From an uncultured Pelagibacteraceae bacterium (GTDB taxonomy: Bacteria; Pseudomonadota; Alphaproteobacteria; Pelagibacterales; Pelagibacteraceae): a stretch of 64,000 nucleotides of DNA. Below the pieces are notes generated by a model, which saw only the letters and a list, made by a program, of their open reading frames with translations, had not been told where the DNA came from and ran no database searches. The DNA is taken from assembly GCA_902599625.1 (NCBI GenBank), contig CACKGF010000001.1, forward strand, positions 310,001-374,000. Direction: 5' to 3'. The translations under genes and the position numbers were made by a program. This document shows positions 51,938 through 60,835 of this stretch, one piece after another (the first letter of the stretch is position 1; each line of letters starts with the position of its first letter).

Positions 51938-51966
51938 TTATATATATACCCGACTAAAATAGTCAA
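51938..51966 (-). promoter_or_regulatory. SUF operon promoter with overlapping IscR-type box
   Basis: On the minus strand, TTGACT (51966-51961) forms a -35 element, and TATATATAAG 16-18 bases downstream supplies a -10. TTGACTATTTTAGTCGGGTA covers the -35 and spacer and holds the inverted repeat GACTA/TAGTC. This resembles the IscR/Rrf2 box layout recalled from other proteobacteria. It lies about 20-50 bases before the regulator start, which supports autoregulation and regulation of sufBCDS by cluster status. Confidence 0.7.
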
Positions 51967-52052
51967 GATTGTATTATAGAAAAAGACTCGCAAATTGACA
52001 CTGCAATATGATAAATAAAGTTTTTTAGTGAGAATAATAATCATTAACAAAC

Positions 52053-52709
52053 ATGGAAAATAAAATTTTAGAAATCTTCATACCTGGGCCTGCAGGAAGA
52101 TTAGAAGCAAAATATTTTAAGAGTCATAAAATTACATCTCCAATAGCTTTAGTACTTCAGCCTCATCCACAATACGGTGGAACGATGAACAACAAAGTTG
52201 TTGTGGATACCTTTCATGCTTTTATGGATAACGGTTTTTCAGTTTGTAGAGTAAATTTTAGAGGAGTAGGCAAAAGCGATGGAGAGTTTGATAATGGTCA
52301 AGGAGAATTAGCTGATGCTGCAGCTGCACTTGATTGGTTAGAGAGAGAAAATTTCGACAATTCTCAATGTTGGGTTGCTGGGTTTTCTTTTGGATCTTTA
52401 ATCTCTATGCAATTACTAATGAGACGACCTGAAATCAATAGATTTATATCTATATCGCCACAACCTAACGTTTATGATTTTTCTTTTTTATCTCCATGTC
52501 CTACATCAGGGCTAATGGTTTATGGAAAAAAAGATGAGTTGGTGCCTAAAGAATATATTAATGAACTTGATAAAAGACTCGCATCCCAAAAAGGAATAAA
52601 AGTTGAGTTTGAGTCTGTGCCTGATGCAAATCATTTTTTTACAAAATCGGAAGAGAATTTAAAAAAGGTTTTGGATAAATATATTAAAAAAGAATCTGCC
52701 TTATATTAA
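52053..52709 (+). CDS. Alpha/beta hydrolase
   Basis: The 218-aa protein has the alpha/beta hydrolase plan: VLQPHPQYGGTMNNKVV, FRGVGKSDGEFDNGQGE as the oxyanion-side turn, the nucleophile elbow GFSFGS with Ser, and a late DANHFF with the catalytic-type His. It belongs to a CocE/NonD-like group common in alphaproteobacteria. Substrate unknown. It is divergent from the SUF regulator and convergent with anmK, overlapping by four bases. Confidence 0.88.
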   Translation: MENKILEIFIPGPAGRLEAKYFKSHKITSPIALVLQPHPQYGGTMNNKVVVDTFHAFMDNGFSVCRVNFRGVGKSDGEFDNGQGELADAAAALDWLERENFDNSQCWVAGFSFGSLISMQLLMRRPEINRFISISPQPNVYDFSFLSPCPTSGLMVYGKKDELVPKEYINELDKRLASQKGIKVEFESVPDANHFFTKSEENLKKVLDKYIKKESALY

Positions 52710-53833
52710 AAATTTTTCACAACTTCGCCACCTGTAGTAGGACTTTTACACCCTGTAGTATCAGGAAATGATATTGGCAACTCTAAGAAACTTCTAATCG
52801 CTAAAAATGCGAATGCTTGGGATTCAACATAGTCTCCATCTACTCCATAATCATCTATTGGTTCAATTAGCAAGTTTTTTGATAATCTAGACTTTATATT
52901 TTGAATTAAAGATTTGTTCTTTCTTCCACCTCCTGATACCAAAACTTTACAAGATTTTTTTATTTTTTCACTTAACAAAGAAAATAAACCACTCCCAATT
53001 ATTGTCCCAGATAGGTTTGTTAAAGTTGCAGCTCCATCTTCAAAACTTACACCTCTTAAAAAATTTATGTCAAAATCTTTAGTGTCAAAGGAAAGTCTAT
53101 TCTTATCAGGTCGATTATCAAAATTATCCAGAGCTTGGTTCAACATCAAATCATTTGTTTTACCCATTGCTGCATAGGCGCCATCTTTGTCAAAATTTCC
53201 TTTTTTGTTTTTTCTGACCCATGCATCAATTAAACAATTGCCTGGTCCTAAATCTCTGCTTTTGAGATTATTTTGCTCATAATCCTGAATTATTGTAACA
53301 TTAGAAATTCCGCCAATGTTTAATATACATACAGGTAATTCAATTCTATTTTGTTTTACTAATACCTTATGAAAAATAGGAGTTAGTGGTGCTCCTTCAC
53401 CACCATTTTGGATATCTTTTTGTCTAAAATTATAAATGACAGTTGTCTTTGTTAACTGGGATAAAAGTTTACCATCTCCTATTTGTTTAGAGATTTTTTT
53501 TGACGGATCGTGAAATATTGTTTGTCCGTGAAAACCCACAAAATCAATTTTCTTCTTTATTCTTTTAACTATGTCCATTACTACTTTTGAGTGAAAAATT
53601 GTTAATTCCTTCTCTAAAGCTTTAATCTCCTTGAAATGTGTTTCAAGATCAGCGGCTGTGTTTATTTTATCTTTTATTGAATGTATTTTTTGACTAAAGT
53701 TATTTTCATATTCAAAATACTTGTTTATTTCTACTTTATAATTTGAGTCCCCATCAGAATTTATTAAAGATGCATCAACTCCATCTCCAGATGTACCGCT
53801 CATTAACCCAAGGCTATAGTAATTTTTATACAT
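52706..53833 (-). CDS. anmK: Anhydro-N-acetylmuramic acid kinase
   Basis: The 375-aa protein has AnmK motifs: GLMSGTSGDGVDASLIN at the start for ATP phosphate, VGFHGQTIFHDP, a NIGGISNVT segment with the metal-binding region, DLGPGNCLIDAWV and a late VSGGGRKNKSLI. It phosphorylates and opens anhydro-MurNAc during peptidoglycan recycling. It is divergent from tyrS, a common neighbour arrangement in proteobacteria. Confidence 0.94.
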   Translation of the reverse strand: MYKNYYSLGLMSGTSGDGVDASLINSDGDSNYKVEINKYFEYENNFSQKIHSIKDKINTAADLETHFKEIKALEKELTIFHSKVVMDIVKRIKKKIDFVGFHGQTIFHDPSKKISKQIGDGKLLSQLTKTTVIYNFRQKDIQNGGEGAPLTPIFHKVLVKQNRIELPVCILNIGGISNVTIIQDYEQNNLKSRDLGPGNCLIDAWVRKNKKGNFDKDGAYAAMGKTNDLMLNQALDNFDNRPDKNRLSFDTKDFDINFLRGVSFEDGAATLTNLSGTIIGSGLFSLLSEKIKKSCKVLVSGGGRKNKSLIQNIKSRLSKNLLIEPIDDYGVDGDYVESQAFAFLAIRSFLELPISFPDTTGCKSPTTGGEVVKNF

Positions 53834-53894
53834 AATATTTATTTTTTAATTAAGTTAATATAGGTATATTGAAAACGACTAATTTTATAAAAAT

Positions 53895-55127
53895 ATGAAA
53901 AATTCATTCCTGAAAGAGTTTAATGAAAGAGAATATTTTAATCAATGTACTAATTTAGAGTCCCTTAGTGGGCTAATGGATAAGAAAAAAATAAGAGCTT
54001 ACATTGGTTTCGACTGTACTGCCCAAAGCTTACATGTTGGAAGCTTACTCCAAATTATGTGCTTAAGGTTGTTGCAAAAACATGGACATCAACCAATTAT
54101 ATTGCTAGGAGGAGGTACTACAAGAATAGGTGATCCTTCAGGAAAAGAAGAAACAAGAAAAATTCTTACAGAAAAAGAAATCGAAAAGAACATAAAAAAT
54201 ATTAAGAAAGTATTTTCGAAATTTCTAAATAACAAAAATTCTAAAACCCGTCCTATTTATGTAAACAATTATAAATGGCTGGGTAAACTAAATTATATAA
54301 AGTTTTTAAGAGATATCGGAAAACATTTTACTATTAATAAAATGCTAAGTTTTGATAGCGTAAAACTTAGACTGGAGAGAGAGCAATCTTTAAGCTATAT
54401 GGAATTTAACTACATGATACTACAAGCATATGATTTTTTAGAACTTAACAAAACTAAAAATTGTTTAATGCAAATTGGTGGTTCTGATCAATGGGGTAAC
54501 ATAGTAAATGGTGTAGAGTTAGTAAAAAGATATTCAAGTAAGCAAGTTTATGGTCTAACAACGCCATTAATTACTTTGGCATCTGGAGCAAAAATGGGGA
54601 AAACTGAAAAGGGAGCTGTTTGGTTAGATAAAAAACTTTTGTCATCTTATGACTACTGGCAATTTTGGAGAAATACAGATGATAGAGATGTTGTTAAATT
54701 TTTGAAGATGTTTACAGATAAGGATATATCTGAAATTGAAAGTATTAAAGATAAAAACATCAATGATTTAAAAACTCTTTTAGCAAATGAAGCAACTACC
54801 CTTTTACATGGTAAAGCAGCTGCAGTAAAAGCTTCAGAGACAGCAAGAAAAACATTCGCGGGTGGCTCAGGAGATGAGTTACCAGTAATAAAAATTAAAA
54901 AAGATCAAATTAATAATGGTTTAAATATAATTGATCTCTCTATCAAAACTAATTTGTTTAGTTCAAAAAGCGAGATTAGAAGAACAATAAAAAATTCTGG
55001 CTTAAAAATAAATAACTCTACAGTTACTGATGAAAATTTAGCAGTTAATGTATCTGACTTTGAAGATGACGTTTTAAAACTTTCTCATGGTAAGAAAAAT
55101 CACGTTTTAATAAAGATTATTGGCTAG
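53895..55127 (+). CDS. tyrS: Tyrosyl-tRNA synthetase
   Basis: The 410-aa enzyme shows the class I motifs: YIGFDCTAQSLHVGSLLQ (the HIGH-type site is HVGS), GGSDQWGNIVNG for tyrosine binding, and SGAKMGKTEKGAVWLD as the KMSKS loop (KMGKT). The C-terminal S4 domain reads RRTIKNSGLKINNSTV. It charges tRNA-Tyr. Its end overlaps the convergent AsmA-like gene by 11 bases. Confidence 0.96.
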   Translation: MKNSFLKEFNEREYFNQCTNLESLSGLMDKKKIRAYIGFDCTAQSLHVGSLLQIMCLRLLQKHGHQPIILLGGGTTRIGDPSGKEETRKILTEKEIEKNIKNIKKVFSKFLNNKNSKTRPIYVNNYKWLGKLNYIKFLRDIGKHFTINKMLSFDSVKLRLEREQSLSYMEFNYMILQAYDFLELNKTKNCLMQIGGSDQWGNIVNGVELVKRYSSKQVYGLTTPLITLASGAKMGKTEKGAVWLDKKLLSSYDYWQFWRNTDDRDVVKFLKMFTDKDISEIESIKDKNINDLKTLLANEATTLLHGKAAAVKASETARKTFAGGSGDELPVIKIKKDQINNGLNIIDLSIKTNLFSSKSEIRRTIKNSGLKINNSTVTDENLAVNVSDFEDDVLKLSHGKKNHVLIKIIG

Positions 55128-57321
55128 ATTTTTTTATTTTCTCTAACGTTCTCGTAATAAATCTAGGAGTTAAAGTTTTAATAGGATTTACCGTTGTTTT
55201 CAAATCATCTGGATACCCTTTGATCTTAAAACTAACTCCAAAAACACCCTCTCCTGCTTTTTTGCCAACAAGCAGATCTCCAATCACTGGAATTGAGCCT
55301 ATGACTTTATTTACAGTTGTTGCGGGTACCAGAGTACCCCTTAGACTTACCAAATCATCTTTTTGAATATATCCATCCATCAATATAGATATCGAAGGTC
55401 CTAAAGAATAAATTTCCTCAATCGTCATAAGCCCGTCTTTATTATTAAAAATCATTTCGAATTCATTAAATCTTATACCTTCCCCGGTCAGTAGATCTGC
55501 GATACCTTGCAAAGAAGCAAGAGTAAGTAATTTTGTTAATGCTGGTACTTCTTTTAATTTGAAATCAAAAATTTTTAAATTTGAATTTGAGACCTTATTT
55601 TTTTCAATAGAGTCAAACTTTAAATAGCCACCCTCAAAACCTTTTATAAAATCATATTTTTTGACTAAAGGTTTTGCATTACCTGCAAATAAATCTGTTA
55701 TTCTTTCATTGCTTAAATTTGTTTTTATTGAAAGTTTTAAATCTTCTTTAGTTGAAAATTGTGAGGATAGAATTAAATCTTTAATTTGATTATTATTAAC
55801 AATCATATCTGCTTTGAAATTAGTTAAATAATCTTCATTTGTAATATAAATGGTATTAAAATTTATTGTAATTTTAGAGTTTAATTTTTCAAAGACATCA
55901 AAAAAGTTTCCATCACTCTTAGAAAATAATATTCTATCAAGAATTTTTGCTCCATCGAATATTTTGCTATTAATTGAATAATCGCTTTTTCTTCTTTTAA
56001 TATTTAATTGACTGATTTGATCATTATTGTTTACGAGATCAATGTCAATTTGATCAATCCTTTTTAATTTTTTTTTTGAATTTAAATTGATATTTTTAAT
56101 TTTAATTAAATTTTTAGATTCAGCGAAGTTTATTTTATTTAGAAAGACTGAATTATTCTTATTTATTATTCCTTCCACAATAAGATTGCTTTTAACATCT
56201 TTTTTTTTTGTATAATTCAAAAGTTCAAGATTTAACGCGTTACTTTTGAGATCAAAATCTGTTTTAAAAAAAATTTTATCTTTTTTCTTCTCAATTGAAT
56301 AACTTAGGCTATCTATATCTTCATTAATATTTAATTTGCTATCTCCTGATATTTTATAATTTCCATTTTGATAATCTAAATTTACAACATTATTTTCAAA
56401 TTTTACTCCATCTTTATAACCTGGAAAAAATTCCTTTAAGTTTAAGTTTGGGTATTCCAAGCTTTCTATATTAAATTTTGAATTTGTTTTAATATTTGAA
56501 AATTTAAACTTTTTACTTAACTCAAAAGAAAACTTATTATTTGAGGAAAATACAATTTTATCATTTTTAATACTCTCAAAATCAAGTTGGAATATTTTTG
56601 GTATCGTTTTAAGACTAAGATCGTCTTTCGATGTGGAAATATTACCGTTAAATAAAAAGACGTTGTCTTTTTCTTTTACTCGAATTTCGTCTGATTTAAA
56701 TTTTATATCCTGATAAAAGGATGAGGCATTATAAATGACGTAGTCATTATTTTTTAAGATGAAACCAAATTTAATGTTCTCAATAATATCTTTATTTATC
56801 AACCTTAAACTAACATTTTCAAGATCACCGTCTATTACATAATCTTTTAAGATGGTGCCGTCCTCAGAAAAATTTATCTTGGCTTCTATGGAAATATCTC
56901 CAGATTTCACCATCTTTTTTAAAATGAATAATTGAGGAGTATTTTGAAAGCCTCTGCCAAACTCAATTAAATCTTTTACCTTATTTTTTTTTGTAATAAA
57001 TTTCAGATTTTCAATTTTTGCTTCTTGAGTAAAAATAGATAACAAAGGTAAAGCAGTGCTTATACTTTGTAACTCTATTTTATTTTTTTTATAGAATATG
57101 GTTGGATTTTTTGTCTTGGCCTCTAATTTAAAACTTCCTATATCTAGAAAAATCTTAATCTTATTTAATTTAATATCAAAGTCACTATCTCTCTGTGAAA
57201 TTTTCTCATTTATAATTCCATTAAACTTATCAGTATTTATTCCGTAAATACTTAAATAAACACAAAACGAAATTATTAGAAAAATTATTATAAGTAATAT
57301 TTGAGCAATTGTTCTAAGCAT
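55117..57321 (-). CDS. AsmA-like (DUF3971/YhdP-type) envelope protein
   Basis: The 734-aa protein has one N-terminal helix (about residues 4-26), then a long beta-rich, Asn/Lys-rich periplasmic region. It ends with an AsmA-like C-terminal domain recognisable by SLQGIADLLTGEGIRFNEFE, TLVPATTVNKVIGSIPVIGD and a VNPIKTLTPRFIT tail. Such proteins form a beta-groove bridge that carries phospholipids between inner and outer membrane. It overlaps the prfB end by eight bases. Confidence 0.82.
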   Translation of the reverse strand: MLRTIAQILLIIIFLIISFCVYLSIYGINTDKFNGIINEKISQRDSDFDIKLNKIKIFLDIGSFKLEAKTKNPTIFYKKNKIELQSISTALPLLSIFTQEAKIENLKFITKKNKVKDLIEFGRGFQNTPQLFILKKMVKSGDISIEAKINFSEDGTILKDYVIDGDLENVSLRLINKDIIENIKFGFILKNNDYVIYNASSFYQDIKFKSDEIRVKEKDNVFLFNGNISTSKDDLSLKTIPKIFQLDFESIKNDKIVFSSNNKFSFELSKKFKFSNIKTNSKFNIESLEYPNLNLKEFFPGYKDGVKFENNVVNLDYQNGNYKISGDSKLNINEDIDSLSYSIEKKKDKIFFKTDFDLKSNALNLELLNYTKKKDVKSNLIVEGIINKNNSVFLNKINFAESKNLIKIKNINLNSKKKLKRIDQIDIDLVNNNDQISQLNIKRRKSDYSINSKIFDGAKILDRILFSKSDGNFFDVFEKLNSKITINFNTIYITNEDYLTNFKADMIVNNNQIKDLILSSQFSTKEDLKLSIKTNLSNERITDLFAGNAKPLVKKYDFIKGFEGGYLKFDSIEKNKVSNSNLKIFDFKLKEVPALTKLLTLASLQGIADLLTGEGIRFNEFEMIFNNKDGLMTIEEIYSLGPSISILMDGYIQKDDLVSLRGTLVPATTVNKVIGSIPVIGDLLVGKKAGEGVFGVSFKIKGYPDDLKTTVNPIKTLTPRFITRTLEKIKKSSQ

Positions 57322-58412
57322 CTAATTTAAATAAAGAGTTTTCTAAAAAACCATCTATATCTCCGTCTAATATCTTTTGTGGATCACTTGATTCATGACT
57401 AGTTCTATTGTCTTTAACTAATCGATATGGGTGCAAGACATATGATCTTATTTGATGACCCCATCCTATGTCTTTTTTAGAGTCTTGTTTGTTTTCGTTT
57501 ATTTTTTCTCTCTTCTCCAATTCAAAATTATATAATCTTGCTTTAAGCATTTGCATACAAGTTTCTTTATTTTTATGTTGCGATCTTTCATTTTGGCACT
57601 GTACGACAATTTTTGTTGGAAGGTGTGTAATCCTTACAGCACTGTCAGTGGTATTTACGTGCTGACCTCCAGCTCCACTGGATCTATATGTATCAATCCT
57701 TAAGTCTTTTTCTAAAATCTCAACATCAATATTCTCATCAACTACAGGATAAACCCAAACACTTGCAAAACTTGTATGCCTTCTAGCACCAGAGTCAAAA
57801 GGTGATATTCTTACTAGTCTATGAATTCCTGACTCTGTCTTAAGCCATCCAAAAACATAATCACCGGAAATTTTAATAGTTGATGATTTTAAACCTGCTT
57901 CGTCACCTTTGTGTTCACTAATTATTTGATTTTTGAATTCCTTTGATTGGGCCCATTTCATATACATTCTTCTTAACATCTCTGCCCAGTCTTGACTTTC
58001 TGTTCCTCCAGCACCGGCATGAATTTCTAAAAAACAATCATTGCTATCTGTTTCTTTTGAAAGAAAACATTTAATCTCATTTTTCTTAACAGTATTTTTA
58101 AGATTTTTAATATTTTCTAATGTTTCTTGAATTAAATTTTTATTATTTTCCTCCAAGGCTAGATTATAAAATTCCTCTAATTCTTTTAAATATTTCGTTG
58201 TTTCTGTGTAAGAATTTATTAAAGTTTCATGGAATTTTTTTTCTTTAAGAACTTTTTGAGCTTCAGATTTATCTTTCCAGAAATTTTCTGACAAAATTAG
58301 TTTATTATATTTGTCTAATTTTTTTTCGAAGTCGTGCTTTTCAAAGATACTCCTTTATTCTTTGATTAACCTTATTGACTTCAGTTACATTTTGAAAGAA
58401 TTCTTCACTCAT
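57314..58412 (-). CDS. prfB: Peptide chain release factor 2, expressed by programmed +1 frameshift
   Basis: The gene begins at an ATG overlapping the PBP1a stop by one base (TAATG). It reads MSEEFFQNVTEVNKVNQRIK and then EYL before an in-frame TGA. A +1 shift at CTT TGA continues as EKHDFEKKLDKYNKL into the long frame to 57314, giving 23+342=365 aa, the E. coli RF2 length. The long frame has the GGQ motif in SSGAGGQHVNTTDSAVR and the RF2 core AGAGGTESQDW. RF2 terminates at UGA and UAA, so low RF2 favours the shift and restores its level. Confidence 0.95.
58341..58355 (-). promoter_or_regulatory. Programmed +1 frameshift site of prfB
   Basis: On the minus strand the sequence is AAGGAGTATCTTTGA. 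It holds a Shine-Dalgarno-like AAGGAG, a TAT spacer, the slippery CTT and the UGA stop, the same elements and spacing as in E. coli prfB. Codon 24 is the stop; the shift skips one T to read GAA. The frame after the shift is open to the end of the gene. Confidence 0.93.
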
Positions 58413-60754
58413 TAATAGAATCTTAATATATTATTATTGTTAAATCTATTATTAATTTTTTTTGAGATATTTGTTTTTTCGAGAACTTTATCACTTTTAA
58501 AAGACTCTATTAACGTTTTCTTCGAGGCAAAGCTTACTTTTTTTCCAGTTTTAGAATCAACAACCATCATGGTAATATTTTCAGGAACTTTAAATGGTCT
58601 TGTATTTTCTTTTTTTAAAGCAGATTTAATAAATTCTTTAAATATTGGCATTGCTGTTTTAGCTCCAGTTTCAAATTTTCCAAGTGATTTTGGTTCATCA
58701 TAACCAACATAAACACCTATTACTAAATCTGATGTAAAACCTATAAACCAGGTATCTGTATTTTTATTTGTTGTTCCAGTTTTTCCAGCAAGATCCATTT
58801 TTAAATCTCTTAATTTTTTTGCTGTACCAGTTTTAGTTGCTCCTTCTAAAATTGAAGTAATTTGATAAGCAGTCTGGGGTGAGAAAATTTGTTTAGAGTC
58901 ATCTTTTATTTCAGGCACATCATTGCTCTGTATAGATACATCTTCACAATTTTTACATTTTCTTACCTCAGTTTTATATATTGTATTTCCTTCACTATCT
59001 TGAATTCTATCTATAAGTTTTGGTTCTATTAATTTTCCACCATTTACAAATGAACAATATGCACTTGTTAATTTTAGTAAAGTAGTCTCAGCAGATCCCA
59101 AGGAAATTGAAAGCAATTCATCTGGATTTTCATATATTCCAAGTTCTTTAGAAATTTTAGTAATTTTTTTTAAACCTAAGTCCTGAGAAATTCTCACTGT
59201 CATAAGATTTCTTGATTTCTCAAGACCCATTCTCAATGTTGATGGCCCATAAAATTTTTTACCATAGTTTTCAGGTTTCCACATTTTTAAATCTGACCCT
59301 TGTTCTAACACTAGTGGTGCATCTAAAACTAATGTCGATGGAGAATAGCCGTTTTCTAAAGCAGCTGCGTAAACAAAAGGTTTGAATGCAGATCCTGGCT
59401 GTCTTTGTGCTTGAGTTGCTCTATTAAATTCACTTTGATTAAAACTAAAACCGCCACTCAGAGCTAGAACTCTCCCGTTGTATGGGTCCATTACTACGAT
59501 TGCTCCATTTGCAGTAGGAAGTTGCTTTAAAATGTACTCATTAGATCCCTCTTTTTTTTTTACATAAATGATATCCCCCTCTTTAAAAGAGGTATTTGTT
59601 TTTCTTGTCCATTTAATATTTTCATTTGTAATAAAACCCGAGTCACCATCTGAAGTCATTATTTCAAAGTTTGTAATACCAATTTTCGTAACTCTTGCAA
59701 TTTTCCAGTTTAAAGTTTTTTCAAGTTTTTTTAATTTTATCTTGCTGGGCCATTCTTTTACACTCAAGTTGATATTTTGAATTGGTCCCCTCCATCCTTT
59801 TCTTCTATCATATTTTTCTATACCCTCACGTAATGAATTTGTCGCTAATTTTTGAAGTTCAAGATTAAGAGGTGTTTTAATATTTAATCCTTCTTTATAA
59901 ACTTTGTCATAGCCTAATTGTTTAATTGTGTCTTTTCGTATTTCTTCAACGTAATATCTTGCATCTTCTAAAAAAACTTTTTCTCTTTTTTTTAATTTAA
60001 TCTTTGAATTTTTTAAATCCTCGTAATCTTTTTTATCTATATAATTATTATCAAGTAAATTCTTTAAAACTAAATCTCTTCTAAATTTAGCAAGTTTTTC
60101 GTTTTTATAAGGATTATACCTACTTGGTGCTTTTGGTAAAGCGGCTAACAAAGCGGCCTCTACATACTGAAGCTCATCCACAGATTTATCAAAATACTCT
60201 AAGCTTGCAGAAGCAATACCATAAGTCCCTTGACCTAAATAAATTTGATTTAGATAAAGTTCAAGAATTCTTTCTTTGCTCAAACTTCTTTCTATTCTAA
60301 ATGCTAATATGGCTTCTTTAAGTTTTCTATTTAAACTGACTTCATTAGATAATAAAAAATTCTTTGCTACTTGTTGTGTGATCGTAGAAGCACCCTCTAA
60401 TCTTCTAGAGTTAATAATATTTGAAAAATTCTTTATTACTGCTCTTAAAACTCCTTTTGCATCAACACCAGGATGATCAAAAAAATTTTTATCTTCTGCT
60501 GAGAGGAATGCATTTATGATTTTAGGGGGAATAGAGTTATAAGGTATAAAAATTCTTTTCTCAGAAGAAAAATCTTGAATTAAGTCTCCATCTCCAGAAT
60601 AAACTTTGCTAGAAACAGGAGCTTTATAATTTTTTAAAAACTTATAGTCTGGTAAATCATTGGAAAAACCCCACAATATTGAAACTGTTACAATCAATAA
60701 TAGTAAAATTGAAGATAAAAAAATTGTTAATGTTTTTTTAAAATACTTGCTCAT
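58412..60754 (-). CDS. mrcA: Penicillin-binding protein 1A (bifunctional)
   Basis: The 780-aa protein has one N-terminal helix (about 9-29). The glycosyltransferase domain follows, with catalytic Glu87 in SAEDKNFFDHPGVD and GASTITQQVAKNFLLS. Then comes an OB-like insert (about residues 320-420). The transpeptidase domain has the SxxK motif in RQPGSAFKPFVYAAALENG and the KTGTTNKNTDTWF box. It polymerises and cross-links peptidoglycan in the periplasm. It is divergent from the ribonuclease gene and coupled to prfB downstream. Confidence 0.95.
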   Translation of the reverse strand: MSKYFKKTLTIFLSSILLLLIVTVSILWGFSNDLPDYKFLKNYKAPVSSKVYSGDGDLIQDFSSEKRIFIPYNSIPPKIINAFLSAEDKNFFDHPGVDAKGVLRAVIKNFSNIINSRRLEGASTITQQVAKNFLLSNEVSLNRKLKEAILAFRIERSLSKERILELYLNQIYLGQGTYGIASASLEYFDKSVDELQYVEAALLAALPKAPSRYNPYKNEKLAKFRRDLVLKNLLDNNYIDKKDYEDLKNSKIKLKKREKVFLEDARYYVEEIRKDTIKQLGYDKVYKEGLNIKTPLNLELQKLATNSLREGIEKYDRRKGWRGPIQNINLSVKEWPSKIKLKKLEKTLNWKIARVTKIGITNFEIMTSDGDSGFITNENIKWTRKTNTSFKEGDIIYVKKKEGSNEYILKQLPTANGAIVVMDPYNGRVLALSGGFSFNQSEFNRATQAQRQPGSAFKPFVYAAALENGYSPSTLVLDAPLVLEQGSDLKMWKPENYGKKFYGPSTLRMGLEKSRNLMTVRISQDLGLKKITKISKELGIYENPDELLSISLGSAETTLLKLTSAYCSFVNGGKLIEPKLIDRIQDSEGNTIYKTEVRKCKNCEDVSIQSNDVPEIKDDSKQIFSPQTAYQITSILEGATKTGTAKKLRDLKMDLAGKTGTTNKNTDTWFIGFTSDLVIGVYVGYDEPKSLGKFETGAKTAMPIFKEFIKSALKKENTRPFKVPENITMMVVDSKTGKKVSFASKKTLIESFKSDKVLEKTNISKKINNRFNNNNILRFY

Positions 60755-60835
60755 TTTAGTTTCATTTAATTCATGAATTTGTTAAAGATAAGGCATTAGA
60801 ATTTAAAAAAATATGAAAAATTTAACAATAACATT

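Noticed and set aside
51919-52050. 44-codon extension of the IscR-like regulator
   Set aside because: It would translate through the promoter and IscR-type box; the canonical [11 protein letters not shown] start is internal.
58295-58412. prfB as a frameshifted pseudogene
   Set aside because: The in-frame TGA sits in the classic programmed-frameshift context and the combined product has the normal length and motifs.
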